A stretch of 64,000 nt of DNA. Source: Alisma plantago-aquatica. Taxonomy: Eukaryota > Streptophyta > Magnoliopsida > Alismatales > Alismataceae. Numbering within the stretch: the stretch's first letter is position 1; the number at the start of each line of letters is the position of its first letter. Below the pieces are notes generated by a model that ran no database searches, was not told the origin of the DNA, and saw nothing but the letters and a program-made list of their open reading frames with translations. Below, piece by piece: positions 11,871 through 23,714 of the stretch. Made by a program: the position numbers and the translations under genes. The DNA lies in NCBI GenBank assembly GCA_963693085.1, contig OY856413.1:468797379-468861378 (forward strand), written 5' to 3'.

Positions 11871-13709
11871 CTTGGTGATCCTAACTGTAATGCAATTAGA
11901 TTATGGTGGTTAATCATACATAGATTTCTTGTATGTTTATGTGATGAAGGAATAATCTCTTAATGTTATGATAAACCTAATAAGTTACCTTGTGAATGTC
12001 ATAGCTCTTTAATGCAATGTTATGTTGAACCTGTGTATCACTAGTATGGTGATGGTTTATTGAACCTTTTATAAGGTATGGAAAAATATTGATTTTCTTG
12101 TTGGAGATATGTGAATGGTCTTAATGACCTTCAGGCATGTTATGAGCCCTAATGGAGGTGTAATCCTCTTCATGTGTGACAAGGATTGTTATCTTATGAT
12201 GATGTAATAAGAATTATATCTCATATGTTATATATCTGTTGAAATTGTGACATACCCATGTTTTTGTAGAACTCTTTTAGGTTTTGTATGTAACTTGATT
12301 GATGAAGTTAAAAGACACCCAATTAGCATTAAATAATCAAGTGAAAGCCTAATCATGTAGTTCCATATCCCATAGATCCTTTCTAGTGTCAGGATTTGTT
12401 GGATGGTGAAATAAGTATTCCGTAAGGGAAAATCAGAGTCACAAACTGTTGAGTATGTGAGGATGTATGGAGAGTACATCCTTGTCATCTTGATCCCTAT
12501 GTTTTGGAGAATGGTTGCGGTCATGTCATAGATTGAGACAGGTTGAGGTTGTGTCTCAGATATATGTACATGTGATGTGATTGAGAATAAATGTGGTTGT
12601 ACCTTGGATGATAGGGTTTTGTATACCTTGGTTACTAGTGTTGTGGCCTGTTCCAAGGGTGGACTAGTCTATTCTGTAGCTTGACTATAATTGTCACTGT
12701 GATAGATTCGTACTTCCCGAGGGAGATTGAGATCTTAGAATTATGGCTTTCCTAGATCTTATGGAACTGATGGTGACTTTGTAGTGGTCAGTTGGAAGTT
12801 TGAGTGGTATAACTCGAACTCCCTACGGCTTAATAAAAGATGCAATACAACCATGTAGCATATCTATTAGGGTTACTCAACAATTCACATTGAATGATAA
12901 ACCTTCTTTTATCCTTTCATATATAGATGATGTATAATCCAATAAGAGAATTAGCCATGCACATGCTTATACTGCTAGCCATGATTATGCTGTTAGATAT
13001 GCTTATGTTGTTAGACATGCTCATGATGTTAGTTATGCCTATGATGTTAACTATACCTGATCGTTTAAGGATAATGTTTACCTTTCAATGAATCCTACAA
13101 ATAAGACTGTGTTTAGGATCGTTCTTAAAATAAGTTTTATATATGGTGTTTCCATTGTGTTATATATTCTCTATCTGCTTAATTACTTATCTTGATGTAA
13201 TCAATAAACATTATGGAGAGTTATATCTCTCTCTGGGACATGGGTCTGACCTCATGGGTCACCACATCTTTTTAAGTGATCGTCAGTAGTAGAAGCAGAC
13301 CTGTGACAATGAGGAGTTGGGTGATGAACCATCAAGATGGTTGTTTAGATGTCTAGTGTGTCCTAGAGTCGCCCCTTTACACTAAGGTATGGTGGGAAAG
13401 TTTGTATATGATGCATCAATTGACTCGAGCTTTTGGTGGTATCCTAATAGTTGTATATATGGCATATGTGGATAACATTCTTCTATATATTTATGTTGTG
13501 GTTGAGGCCACAGTGCAATTGTAAGATAAACTTGGCATAATTTATGAACATATGCGAGATGTAGGGCCTTTACATACATTTTTTTGATTATGTTGGTGGA
13601 AATAAATAGTTTTAATTTTGCCCCTATACAGGGACATGATTAATTAGTAATTGATCGTTCTTTGATTTTGAGTAAGTCTCATTTAGCGTGACATGTTGTC
13701 AAATTTAGT

Positions 13710-13721
13710 TGGTATCAGAGC
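13710..13721 (+). other. Primer-binding site (initiator Met-tRNA type)
   Basis: TGGTATCAGAGC is the exact 12-base complement of the 3' end of plant initiator Met-tRNA. It lies nine bases after the proposed LTR end. Reverse transcription of the gypsy element would start here. Confidence 0.75.
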
Positions 13722-14559
13722 TTTAGGTTCACTTAGTCTACAGAGACACTAGGACTTAGGATTATGTTGGTGACTATGTGATGGACATGGCATGAACCTG
13801 ACAGATACTGCCTCAATTTAGTACCTAGATGCCCTAGCTAGGTATTCAACTATTGATGAAAAGGTAAGTGTGGAACTCTTAGATTGTTATCTATATGATT
13901 ACACTGATCAAGTAGTCATTTGGAAAGAATCTAAAGAGGTTAATAAAAAAGAAATCATGGTGAAAATATCTTATTCTTACCCTAAATAAAGATGAAAATC
14001 ATATCGTAACCTTTAAAAACCTGAATGTTTAGTAACTAAAGAGAAGTATAAGACAACATTAAACCTAAATCTAAATACAAATAAGATAAAAAGGAGTTCC
14101 TGAAGCCATTATTCTAGAATATAATGAAGTAAAAGCCAGACAAATCTTTGTTAATGGAATGAATCAAGGTGTAAAATTCATATAAGAAGAGAAGAACTCT
14201 AATGACATATGAACAAGGTGAAACCTCAGTTAATCTTATACCATGCATGTAAGAAGGTGTTAATGTAATATTATCATGACACAGAAAAGAAATTAAAGAG
14301 AAATAATCCTTGTTGTATGAAGAATATGTGAAATATAATGAGCTACCCCTTGGTATGTGAATGAGAAAAAATATAACACGAGAACACACACAAGAAGGAT
14401 AAATAGATGATAAGAAAGAGAAATAAAGTATGATAATCATGATAATTTCTATGCAAATGGCAAGGAACCCAAAATGCAAAAGAAAATGATGCATAAAACG
14501 TGTAACTTGCATGTTGATGGTAGGACCGATAACCCCTTTCTAGTGACCCCTTAGACAAT
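13722..14559 (+). other. Leader and lost gag region of the gypsy element
   Basis: This is where gag should lie. I could not recognise a capsid or zinc-knuckle sequence. The interval from about 13900 is A-rich with unrelated short frames, so gag was deleted or replaced. Confidence 0.35.
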
Positions 14560-15500
14560 GCTACTACGTTGCAGGAGATGTGTCTTCCTTTGTGTGTTTC
14601 TTATTGGGATGCAACTTTCAAGTGAATCTTATGCCACTTGGTATCAATGTAAGCCTAGGGGTGGATATCTTGGAGTGACATGTGGATGTTTTGGACTATA
14701 GAGCCAAGATCGTGACTTTTGTGATGGGGACACCTTTTGAGTCTTCCATGGAGTTAGGAAGATTCATCCTACCTATTTTAGTTCGTTATGGTGACAGAGA
14801 AGCTATTAAGACAAGAGTGTGAGTTCTTCTTAGCACATGTAGTGGGTAAAGGTGATAAGTCCTAATATCCAAGGCATACCAGTGGTGCATGAGTTTGGAT
14901 GCACTTTCTAGATGAGTTTCTTTGCGTTCCTTTTCCCTAGAGAGAGTGTGATGTTGAGGTCCTCCAAGTGTTGATTCGAAAAGAAGAAGGATGATTCTAT
15001 GATGATATACATGGATTGCCAAGTTGAATGAGATCACTATGAAGAACGGGTACCCATTGTCGAGGTTAAATGGATTGTTGATCAATGGAGTGATGCTATA
15101 GTGTTTCCCCAAGATAGACTTGAGGTTGGGATATAATCAGGTGAGAATCAAGGTAGATGATCTAAGTTGTATGGTCATTATGAATTTATGGTTGTGCCTT
15201 TGGGACTAACCAATGCATCATCAACAACAATGCACTTTATGAACATGGTGTTTAAAGTGTTTCCTTATTATTTGTGGTGTTTTTAGTTTATGACGTCTCG
15301 ATGTAAATCTGTAAATAGTCAACAATAGGAACAACATCTTGGCTAGGCTTTGGAGTTTATAATGGATCACCAATTGTATAACAAGTCCAAGAAGGTGAAG
15401 ATAGTACTGGAGCAGGAAAGACCCAAGATGCCGATTGAGATCTTAAACTTCCTAGGACTAAGTGAACTAGGAGGGATGTTGCTTGTGTTTAGGATAACAT
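14560..15500 (+). pseudogene. Ty3-gypsy protease/reverse transcriptase remnants
   Basis: Three gypsy landmarks occur in order on the plus strand, in different frames. At about 14620 the segment VNLMPLGINVSLGVDIL matches the protease-to-RT region (family V-D-L-M-P-L, D-V-I-L-G-M-D-W-L). At about 14800 the segment CEFFLAHVVG follows. At 15044-15240 there are NGYPLSRL and FPKIDLRLGYNQVRI, then the YGHYEF-PFGLTNA block of RT palm. Near 15410 RPKMPIEILNFLGLSEL matches the end of RT (RP-EIRSFLGLAGYYRRF). The YLDD/FIDD catalytic box is not readable. Numerous stops and frameshifts mean no enzyme is made. Confidence 0.7.
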
Positions 15501-15718
15501 GTGTCATCATTCTATTTAGTTGCTGGAGGAGAAGTTGACAAGTGCTTTAGTGGTAGTGTTGGTGAGACTAAGGAGAAGGTTACATCGTATTTTGAGATGC
15601 TTCAAAGAATGACTAGGGATGCGTGACAATGTAGGACAAGAATATGATTTCTTTTGATGCATGTCATTTTAAGAGATACAAGGGAACAATCCAACCCATG
15701 ACTTGGAGTTACCCATAA

Positions 15719-15946
15719 GGGTAAACGAGGGTTGGGAAGATGTAGTGGCTACTTCTGATGTGGGTTCTAAAATTGTCATACCACATCCCAGATAAGGTGC
15801 TGAAGTCTGACTAGCCTGGAGAGTATGTGCATGGTGAAGAGTATGAAGTCTCAGCCATGATGGAATTGATTGACGACCTAGAGTTTCAAGGGTAAATGAG
15901 GGTTGGGAAGATGTAGGGGCTACTTCTGATGTGGGTTCTAAAATTG
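15719..15946. repeat. 57-bp direct repeat, 171-bp spacing
   Basis: A 57-base segment at 15719-15775 recurs almost unchanged at 15890-15946, with two or three differences. It contains GGGTTGGGAAGATGTAG and TTCTGATGTGGGTTC. The spacer (15776-15889) is unique. It probably reflects a local tandem duplication of about 171 bp followed by divergence of one half. No coding role is seen. Confidence 0.8.
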
Positions 15947-16140
15947 GGCTATTAGACCTACGGTCAGACATAATGATTTGCAATGAAATAGCCAAAAATA
16001 TATCGTGTCGAATGAAAACTTAGTTATGAAATGGACAACACAAAACAATTCAAGAATAAAATGCAGACAAATATATGATAGTAAAATAGTGCACCGAACA
16101 TAGGAAAACCTTTCTAAAAATTGGGACTTGGCAATTTTGT

Positions 16141-16511
16141 TTTTGTTGGATGAATCAAAACTTTTCCTACGGACCCTTTGCGAATGTACTAAAAATGCAG
16201 TAGATAAGCAAAAACACAATAAATAATTAAAAGATCTTACCTAAAGTGATGACAATCGTTGCTTCCTTGTTTTTGATATAGATGGAGAGAATTACCTCAG
16301 GAGGACGTATATATATATATATATATATATATATAAGTAATTTTTTTTTTGTTGGATGAATCAAAACTTCCTATGGACCCTTTGCGAATGTACTCAAAAT
16401 GCAGTAGATAAGAAAAATCACAATAATTAATTAAAAGATCTCACCTAAAGTGATGACAATCGTTGCTTCCTTTCTTTTGATATAGACGGAGAGAATTATC
16501 TCAGGAGCAAG

Positions 16512-16512
<1 letters not shown>
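16141..16512. repeat. Tandem duplication, 206-bp period
   Basis: GTTGGATGAATCAAAAC begins at 16145 and again at 16351, and the next 150 bases match closely, including TAAAGTGATGACAATCGTTG and GGAGAGAATTA-CTCAGGAG. Each copy ends in an (AT)n run. The AT runs may have promoted the duplication by slippage or unequal exchange. Confidence 0.85.
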
Positions 16513-16569
<57 letters not shown>

Positions 16570-16676
16570 GTATATACACATATATGTATATATATACATA
16601 TATATATACGTATATATATACGTATATATATATGTATATATATATATGTATATGTATATACATATATATATATATG

Positions 16677-16708
<32 letters not shown>

Positions 16709-16730
16709 TATATAGATATATATATATATG
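16513..16730. repeat. Compound (TA)n / (TACG) / (GA)n microsatellite
   Basis: About 55 bases of pure TA alternate with TATACGTATA and TATATGTATA blocks, then a GAGAGA run at 16688-16707 and another TA run. The long Tyr/Ile-rich reading frames on the minus strand are artefacts of this repeat. It is likely length-polymorphic. Confidence 0.95.
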
Positions 16731-17132
16731 CCCTGACCGTATGCGGATCCAACTATCGATGGAGTAGTGGATGGCTGACCAAAGGGTGGCGGCGGCGATA
16801 GCAACAGGAACCGGTGGTGGCTTGAGGCCAATAGTCAACAAAGTAGTGGATGGCTAACCAAAGGGTGGTGGTGACGACAGCAGGCGGTGGCTGCAGAAGC
16901 AACAGACAGTGGCTGTGGTGGCTACAGGCTACGAGTGTAGTGGTCGGTGGATGAGGGTGACTTCCGCAGACATAAGCGGCGACTACAGCATCGTACAACA
17001 GTAGAGGAGGTAGGCATCAAACAAGGGGGAGAGGGCGACACTGGGTATGGTTGGAATAGGTTGGGATGGAGAACGAAGGTTGGGCATGACCTAGCCCTAA
17101 TGTTTTTAGGGTTAGGCTCTTATACCACATAA
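16731..17132 (-). other. GC-richer internal segment with minus-strand primer-binding site
   Basis: This segment is clearly richer in GC than its surroundings, with many GGTGG and GGCGG words; on the minus strand it would encode Pro/His/Ser-rich peptides. At 17115-17127 the minus strand reads TGGTATAAGAGCC, one base away from the Met-tRNA primer site. It abuts the LTR at 17133, so this is the 5' internal part of a small copia-type or TRIM-like element. No gag or pol domain is recognised, and the GC-rich part may be captured host sequence. Confidence 0.45.
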
Positions 17133-17412
17133 TGTAAAACTACATGATAAATTCAAATAAATGAAGCAATGGCTAAAAGATAATTCTTATTCATCAATTG
17201 TCTTTCTACATGGACATAGATAGGGCTTTTATATAGGGTTTTAAAAGAATGACTTTGTAGGCATAGACAATGTGGGACTAAACCACTTAACTTTACAAAA
17301 GCCCAAAAATGAGAAACAAAGGCAAAATGAAATAAAGCCTACTAATGAAGCCTAACTATTAACGCGACGCCGTCTATGCTCATAAGTGCATAAAGGTGGG
17401 GCCTATCCTACA
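17133..17412 (-). mobile_element. Short copia-type LTR (about 280 bp)
   Basis: Read on the minus strand it begins TGTAGGATAGGCCCC and ends AGTTTTACA, followed after five bases by the primer site. It contains a phrase common in plant copia LTRs, CAATGTGGGACTAAA on the plus strand at 17268-17282, and a TATATAG stretch near 17230. A matching second LTR was not found to the left, so the element is truncated or its other end was lost in the duplications and microsatellite. Confidence 0.55.
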
Positions 17413-19394
17413 TCACAAACATTCATGTCTTTAGGAATGATAAGTTGATTCAAACAACTAGATTTGACACTGAGGTCATTCAATGAAGTTCTATATCCCC
17501 ATCGACACCTGGTTCTTACTGCACTTGCAGTATAATATTTTCAATGGCATTAATCAATAAGGGGATTCATTGAGAGTATCTAAGGAATAAAAACTATAAG
17601 AAAGATAGATCAAGATGTGAACTGAATCACGAATTCAAATGAAGAGAGGAGACAGAAAATATATAAAAGAGTGTAGGAGCATATCTGACCAATGACCATG
17701 AACAACAAGGAAGCCATGCACGATATAATATAGCACTAACTACCATGATGTCCATTCCAAATGCATTACTACCTAGGAAGCACAAACACTTCTTAAAGGT
17801 TGTCATGTTTGTGTCCAACATGTATCCAACATTAACACACCTTGTCCATGCCTGGACACATGGAAGACACGCCTCCAGCATGTCTACTTTGAATTATTTT
17901 TATTGTAGTGCTGGACACAACTTGGAAACTTCGTGGACACATCCAATACATGCCATCTGAACCCACTTAAGACTAAGTGTATGAAAAAAACCCCAAGCCT
18001 TCACCAAATCTCACCTCCTGTCCTACACTACTCCTTTCCCTACTAACATGAGGTGGTTAAGCTTCAACTGTCACATCTTGTCGATGCCTTTCTTTAACAA
18101 CTATAACAACCATGATCAGCGATAACATATCCACCAAATGACGCAACATTCAGGGACTGCCACATCAACCACGTGGAAGAATGAATTTGGATTTACCGTG
18201 TTCTCTTCTAGTTCCATGTAACTCTTCCTCCTCTGCTTCCCCCTTCATCCTCCTCTTCTTGCTTCTTCTTGCCCCCTCTTCTTTTTCTAATCTATAGGTG
18301 CAGTAGCTACAAAAATGTTCCTTCACCTCCTCTTTTTACTATTCCTTTGTGTCTTGTTCTCTATCATCTACTTTTCATTCTCTCCCTCTTGTTCCTCTCC
18401 TCATTCATGCCCCTCCTCTTTTTCAATTTGAATTAGCAGCCACAACATTGCTCCCCATCCCCTTCTCTTATTTCACATTGGTTCTCCATGTCTCCTTCTA
18501 CCTTCTCTCGCTCGCCACTCCCTTACTCGTCTTTTTACTCCTTCAGACAAAAGTAGAGAAATATTCTCCTCCCTATGCCTACTCTTTTCTTGCTTATCTA
18601 CATCTCCATTTCCCCTCTTCTTCTCTTGCCCCTCCATCTTAAGTATCTCTTTAATGTATGCCCTTCCTTTTCTTCCCTATCAACCTTCAACCACACCTTC
18701 ATTTTTCATATCCACCTCCACTACCATCAACAATATATTTCCTCACCCCCTCTCGTTCTTCCTCTTAATAATCCATGTTGTTCACCATTACTTCCACCAA
18801 AATAAAAATGCCATTGCCCCCAAAATTGTACAACTCTATTAAGTTTTACAATTTCATACATTTTTAGGGAAAAAGTTTTATAGCCAAGCATCTTAATATA
18901 TATGTTGTGATTTAATCAATATTATGACTTGAGGGTATGATGTTATATGTAGAATGCTTGTTGGATTTCATGGTGATTTTCCCCGTGGATAATCTATTTA
19001 GATCATTTTTTGTGTATGCATCTAGCATATTATATGTCATAATATATGCTAAATATGCATATTTATTTACATATTTGTTGTGTCTAGTGTCGTGTTCATG
19101 TCCTATATTTTTGGAAATCACCGTGTCTCGTTGTGTTTATGTCTATGCGGCCTAGATTACTACTAAAATGCATAGTCATGAAGTTAAATTTTGAAAGTCA
19201 CAGGTATAGCACCTTTTATCAGTGAAAGCCAGTTCACAACCAGATAATAGCAAGCTAAGGTGTTAAACAAGCTTTCTCATATTTTCCATACAAACTTCTT
19301 GAGGCTTGATTAATACTTTTAGAGCACAACCACTAGTCCATATACGATTTCTAAAACAAACAATAGCAGGTGAATATAGTCTATTTCATTTGCA
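17413..19394. other. Intergenic sequence downstream of the PPR pseudogene
   Basis: No gene or domain was recognised. Two related phrases lie in opposite orientation: ACTACCTAGGAAGCACAAACA at 17768-17788 and, inverted, a GTTTATGTCTATGCGGCCTAG phrase at 19135-19155. Both belong to a decayed repeat word common in plant DNA. The right end (19200-19394) would be the 3' flank of the PPR gene. Confidence 0.4.
18180..18830 (+). repeat. Pyrimidine-rich (CT) tract
   Basis: The plus strand is strongly C/T-rich with runs such as CTCCTCTTCTTGCTTCTTCTT. Several overlapping frames of Ser/Leu/Pro/His-rich peptides stay open only because of this composition. No coding gene is called. Confidence 0.6.
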
Positions 19395-19439
19395 CTATAC
19401 AAAATTGTGAAAAAGATCCTTGGGCAGCCTCCTATATAG
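19395..19439 (-). pseudogene. Displaced last 15 codons of the PPR pseudogene
   Basis: On the minus strand, directly after the left target-site copy (19440-19444), the frame that was open in the PPR sequence before the copia insertion continues for 14 codons (LYRRLPKDLFHNFV) and stops at TAG (19395-19397). The join is exact once one TGTAC copy and the element are removed. The tail shows that the copia element landed inside the coding sequence rather than beside it. Being cut off by 20.8 kb, it is no longer translated with the rest. Confidence 0.6.
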
Positions 19440-19444
19440 TGTAC
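19440..19444. repeat. Target-site duplication of the copia element, left copy (TGTAC)
   Basis: TGTAC at 19440-19444 matches TGTAC at 40213-40217. The two copies flank LTRs of identical length (139 bp), which fixes the ends of the element. Confidence 0.85.
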
Positions 19445-19583
19445 TCTTGATTTGTTTATAAGGGTTAGGATGCACAATGTGTGTATCCCATATATTTATA
19501 GAAAGAACAATTACATATAGGTCCACATAGAATAGGGAAATAATAAGTGAATATATAGAGCAAACCAAAAATACTATTTAACA
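19445..19583 (-). repeat. 3' LTR of the copia element
   Basis: Minus-strand start TGTTAAATAG, end CAAATCAAGA. It contains GGTCCACATA and GCACAATGTGTGTA shared with the copy at 40074-40212. Differences between the two copies are visible every 10-20 bases, so the insertion is not recent. Confidence 0.85.
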
Positions 19584-19602
19584 CTCCCCCTCAAGTTGGA
19601 GC
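19584..19602 (-). other. Polypurine tract of the copia element
   Basis: On the minus strand CCAACTTGAGGGGGAG directly precedes the TGTTAAATAG of the 3' LTR. This is the usual primer site for plus-strand synthesis in plant copia elements. Confidence 0.75.
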
Positions 19603-19849
19603 ACATATATCAATCATTCCCAACTTATCCATACGAGAGCTAAAATGTTTCTTGGCCACCAACTTTGTGAAGATATCGGCAACTTGATCATCTGAGCGAG
19701 TAAGAGGAGTACAAATCTGACCGGTCATAATAGCTTCTCTAATGAAGTGGAAGTCAACTTCAATGTTCTTGGTCCACTAATGAAACAAAAGATTATTTGC
19801 AATAAAAATAGATGCTTTTATCATAATGCATAGGAATAGGATTAGAAAA

Positions 19850-21545
19850 TCCCACATCAAGCTCTTTTAGAAGAGGTTTTACCTATAGAAGTTCACACAC
19901 TGTGTGAGCCATAGTTCGGTACTCGGCCTCAACACTAGATATAGAAACAACATTCTATTTTTTGCTCCTCCAGGTAACAAGATTTCCACCAAAAAAACTA
20001 CAGTAATCGGAAGTAGATTTCCTATCTGTCTTACTATAGCATAGTCAGATGCAGAGTAGCCTTCAAGAGGGAAGTGACCATGTTTTCTATATAAAAGGAA
20101 TTTACCAGGATATTTCTTCAGATATCTCAGGATATGACACAATGACACTGTCTAGGCTTGTCAAGGTACCTACTAATAAGACCAACAATAGTAGAAATAG
20201 CAACTCTATTGACAGTCAAATAGAATAGTTTGACAACCAGTCACTCATATCTTTTACTGTCAGGATACATGGGAGATTCATCATCATCCCAATTTACATT
20301 AGGATCTAGGGGCGTATCAGTGGTATGAGCTCCAAGCATTCCAGTCTCTTCTAGAAGATTTAGAACATACTTTCCTTGAGATTGAACAAGATCATCAGCA
20401 GCCCCAGAAACTTCAATCCCTAGAAATTATCTTAGCTTTCCTAGATCTTTAGTGACAAATTGCTTGCATAAATAGACTTTAGTTGCATGAATTTTAGAGA
20501 GATCACTTCTGGATAAAATAATATAATCAACATACACAATTAGAGACACAATACCCGAGGAGGTCTTCTTAATAAAGATAGAGTGATCAACATGAGATCT
20601 GAAGAATCCATATAGGTAGACAAAATCTTGCTTAGTTTATCAAACTAGGCATGTGGACTCTTCTTGAGTCCATAAATATACTTTTTGAGGAGACATATTT
20701 TGTGTGACTCCCCCCAAGCAACAAATCTAGGTCATTGCTCCATATAGACTTCCTCTTGGAGATCACCAAAAAAGAAGGCATTCTTGTCGTCCAACTGGAT
20801 AAGGGGCCAATCCAGATTGATTATCACAGAAAGCAGAACCCACACAAAATTTAGCCTGGAAACAGGAGAAAAAGTTTCAAAGTAATCAATACCATAAGTT
20901 TGAGTGTACCCTTTAGACATTAGGTGGGCCAAGTCTGAGTGTACCCTTTAGACATTAGGTGGGCATTTAGGCATTCAATAGTTCCATCAGGATGATACTT
21001 GATAGTGTACACCCAATGACATCCAACATGCTTACAATCAGATGGAGGATCAACCAAATTCTAGGTACCTATGTCAATAAGAGTAGTCATCTCCTCAGTC
21101 ATGGCATGGGTCTAGGCAATACTTTGTAAATCATCATGAACATTTTTGGGGACATAAATAGTAGAAAGAGCAGCAACAAAATTACTAACATGGACACTCA
21201 GGTGTGCAGTAGAAACATAGTTAGCAATATTATGTGAGGTACATGAGTGAGTGCCTTTCCTGAGAGCAATAGGTAAATCTAGATCAAAAGTTACCTCGGC
21301 AGGTGCATGACCTTCTAAAGGAGAAGATTCATGTTCTGTGGGGGAGGTCATGAGTAGGAGTAGACTGCGACGTCTGATTCCTATGTTGGTAAACAATAAG
21401 AGGAGGAAACATATTCTAATCAGGCTACAAAGCAGAAGGTGAATCAATAATAATAGGTAGAGGCGTTGAAATGAGATCTAAACTCAACGTGTTCCCTTTA
21501 GTAGAGTATCACAGAGTGTCCTCAAAGAAGACCACATCACTATTC
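19850..21545 (-). pseudogene. Copia RT, RNase H and integrase C-terminal region, broken
   Basis: Read on the minus strand from the right: 21112-21540 is the integrase tail and linker (EDTL box, then low-conservation sequence). At 20732-20932 lies the RT fingers region, with SKGYTQTYGIDYFETFSPVS and LDWPLIQLDDKNAFFFGDL; the family has LDVKNAFLHGDL. At 20500-20540 there is a decayed YVD-like palm box. At 19879-20148 the RNase H region reads ILRYLKKYPGKFLLYRKHGH and EGYSASDYA, matching RYLK-PGKGLLF, G-Y-D-A-D-W. Stops separate the segments and the catalytic aspartates of RNase H are partly lost. The integrase continues across the inserted element at 32641. Confidence 0.8.
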
Positions 21546-22323
21546 TTTTGGATCACGGGATGTAGAGAGGGGGTGAATCGAGCTTCACAAATCTCAAAAA
21601 AAAAATTAGACCATCAAATTGTATTAAGTGCAGAAAGTTAAAGCATACATCCAATTTGAAGTCCTAACTACCAAGCATAGCAAGGGTGAGAGACAGAGAC
21701 GAACATACACTTGGACAAAGTGGTTTAGAATGGTTCCACAATTCAAACTAGAAGTCAGTCAACCACTGCCTAGAGGTGGTTAGGCTCTCGGACTTTGCAA
21801 TCTTGATGCTCTTATATTCATTCATAAGATTACAAGACAACAACCACATTCATCTAAGGACTTAGTACCTCAAGAAAGGATCTTCAATCTACCAAAGGAA
21901 CTTACCCACTTGAACCGTAGAGTCTTCAGCCTTCAATAAGGACTTACCCACTCCTTCTTCAAGTCTTTGGCCTTCAAGGAATTACCTATCCTTATTGAAC
22001 GTACGCCTTGCCTATCTCCTTCACTTGGAGATCTAGAACACCATACTTTCTTCAACCTTGAAGAAAAGCAACTCCTTCTCCTTCACTCGGAGAAGATCTT
22101 CAAGCCTTTTCTTCAACAAGGAAAGGGGGTAGGAAGATGGAGGTGAAGAGCTTTACATGGATATAAGAGGTAGCTCTCTTACAATAGAACCTATCTCGCT
22201 CGTACTCACAAATTTGACTTGAAGGTAGAGAGAGAAAGGGGCTCAAAGGTGTGCAACACACTCAACTAAGAAAGAACCAAGCATATATGGAATGAGCAAC
22301 CTTGGAATGAACTCCAAGTGGTC

Positions 22324-22333
22324 CTATTTATAG
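22324..22333 (-). promoter_or_regulatory. TATA box of the 3' LTR
   Basis: The minus strand reads CTATAAATAG, a near-ideal plant TATA box, at the same LTR position as 31941-31950. Transcription from this LTR would run leftward. Confidence 0.65.
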
Positions 22334-22470
22334 CTGAGGGTGCCCCTTTGAGTTGGGGAACACTTAGGGTCAAAAAATGGTCATTTTTTCTCAAGGAAAT
22401 AGATCTATTTTAGCCCAAATAAGTCACTAACGGTCACAATCACTTTTTCTATAATTTTTGTATAGTGCAT

Positions 22471-22700
22471 TTGGTCGAGTTTCAATAAAGGTAAGTCGAC
22501 CGATTGGGTAAAAGACAAACCCAAATTTCAAACCATCGGTCGAGTTTGTCCTGAGGAAACTCGATCAACCAATGAAAGTTGTGTTTGGTCAGTAACCTGA
22601 TCAGTTGAGTTCTATGAATGCACAACTCGACCGATGCACTCTTTAGAGAATTGATCCAGTGGATCGGTCGAGATTATAACTCGATCGATTGAATGCCTGT
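22471..22700. repeat. Array of four imperfect hairpins in SIRE U3 (left LTR)
   Basis: Each hairpin has the form GGTCGAGTT, a 7-16 base loop, then AACTCGACC, usually extended by TCG or TGAT at the outer ends. They follow one another every 55-65 bases. Some stems here have decayed by C-to-T or G-to-A changes (for example ATCAGTTGAGTT). Confidence 0.8.
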
Positions 22701-23016
22701 GATCAATTTTCTAAAGTGCATCAAAAGTGATTAAAACTTGGTTCTAAGTGTCCCAATCAATTTTCTCATCTTAGTTACAAGTCATATCATCAATACAAGT
22801 GATTACAAAAATCTTCTAAGGTCATTTACATGGATTTCCTATATTACACAATTATAGCTTTTGACTTGAACTGTAGCAAATTAGGGCTTAAGTGATTTGA
22901 TCCTTTTCATGTACCTAACACCTAAAATCAATCTTGAATACACATATTAGATACATACGAATGAAATGGTTAAGTCATTATCAAAATATGGACAATGTAT
23001 AACCTCTAGGTCAACA

Positions 23017-23714
23017 TTCTCCCCCTTTATGACAATGACAAACCATTCCTCAAACATATTGAAAAGGATATAGAAATTATACCTTTTCCTTGTGAATTAG
23101 GAGGATTCAAGATGTGAACAACATGAATTTCTCCCCCTCAATCTATGCTTACTTTAACCTGCATAGTTAGTCTATCTCCACAAAGCAATTATATCATACA
23201 TGTACTATATGGTCCTTTGCAAGTCACATGACAAAGCATTAAATGAAAAAGAAAAGGATCTCAAAGCAATAAACAATAGTATGACAAAGAATAACAATAT
23301 GATTGAGTTTCAAGACATTTAAGTTCTCTCCCACTTTTGACATTATCAAAAAGTAAGGGGGGTAGAAGAGCATATAGTCAGGTCTTCTCCAAACACAATA
23401 AAGTAGATAATCATACATGCAATCTCATATCATATATCAACCAGAGATGAAAGAAACACGCAATCTCAGTCATAATCAAAATATGGTGAAACAGGCACCA
23501 ACTCATAATATATAACATGATCAAAGAGCAAGAGTGCACATCATATAGATTACAACTCAGAAGCATGTTCTCATAAAAGTAGCTACAAGAAAGAAGCGAT
23601 GAGAATTAAAGATAAAAATAGTACATCTCAGATAATGTGCCCAGATGTTTCTAATACAAAATAGCCTAGAAAGGTGTATAAATCAACAAACTAGATTAAA
23701 AACTAAGAAACAAT
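23017..23714 (-). other. Polypurine tract and 3' untranslated region of the SIRE-like element
   Basis: The minus strand has AAAGGGGGAGAA directly before the 3' LTR (plus 23017-23028), the polypurine tract. The rest is AT-rich with no recognisable frame. Confidence 0.6.

Larger units (their letters stand above)
9199..13701 (+). mobile_element. Long Ty3-gypsy LTR (about 4.5 kb), 5' LTR of a truncated element
   Basis: The LTR starts TGTAAGACCCC at 9199 and ends near GTTGTCA, just left of a Met-tRNA primer site at 13710. Its start is related to the LTR at 2053. Its last 1.3 kb is clearly related to the unit at 32813-37999: both share CAGTTGGA-GTTTGAGTGGTA (12789 and 37299) and GAGTTATA-CTCT-CTGGGACA (13218 and 37549), in the same order. 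The middle is inflated by a TGATGG-rich field and a 38-bp minisatellite. Only one LTR copy is present in the window; the 3' part of the element is missing. Confidence 0.6.
21546..23016 (-). repeat. 3' LTR of the SIRE-like element
   Basis: On the minus strand it starts TGTTGACCTAGAGG and ends near GTGATCCAAAA. From the start, U3 carries four TCGGTCGAGTT-type hairpins (22471-22700), a TATA box (22324-22333), and then an R/U5 region rich in GTGGGTAAGT words (21890-22000). It matches 31166-32635 along its whole length with scattered substitutions. Confidence 0.85.

Noticed and set aside
16431..16841. Long Tyr/Ile-rich minus-strand reading frames
   Set aside because: They are translations of the (TA)n and (GA)n microsatellite in several frames and show no protein-like composition.
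17115..17130. Sequence GGCTCTTATACCA resembling a tRNA 3' end
   Set aside because: It is the primer-binding site of a minus-strand retroelement; no cloverleaf surrounds it.
18349..18842. Overlapping plus-strand frames rich in Ser, Leu and Pro
   Set aside because: They stay open because of the pyrimidine-rich composition; no domain or start context supports them.
17768..19155. Inverted similar phrases (CCTAGGAAGCACAAACA and its relative) that might bound a 1.4-kb element
   Set aside because: Similarity is patchy and the phrases are common plant repeat words; no target duplication was found.
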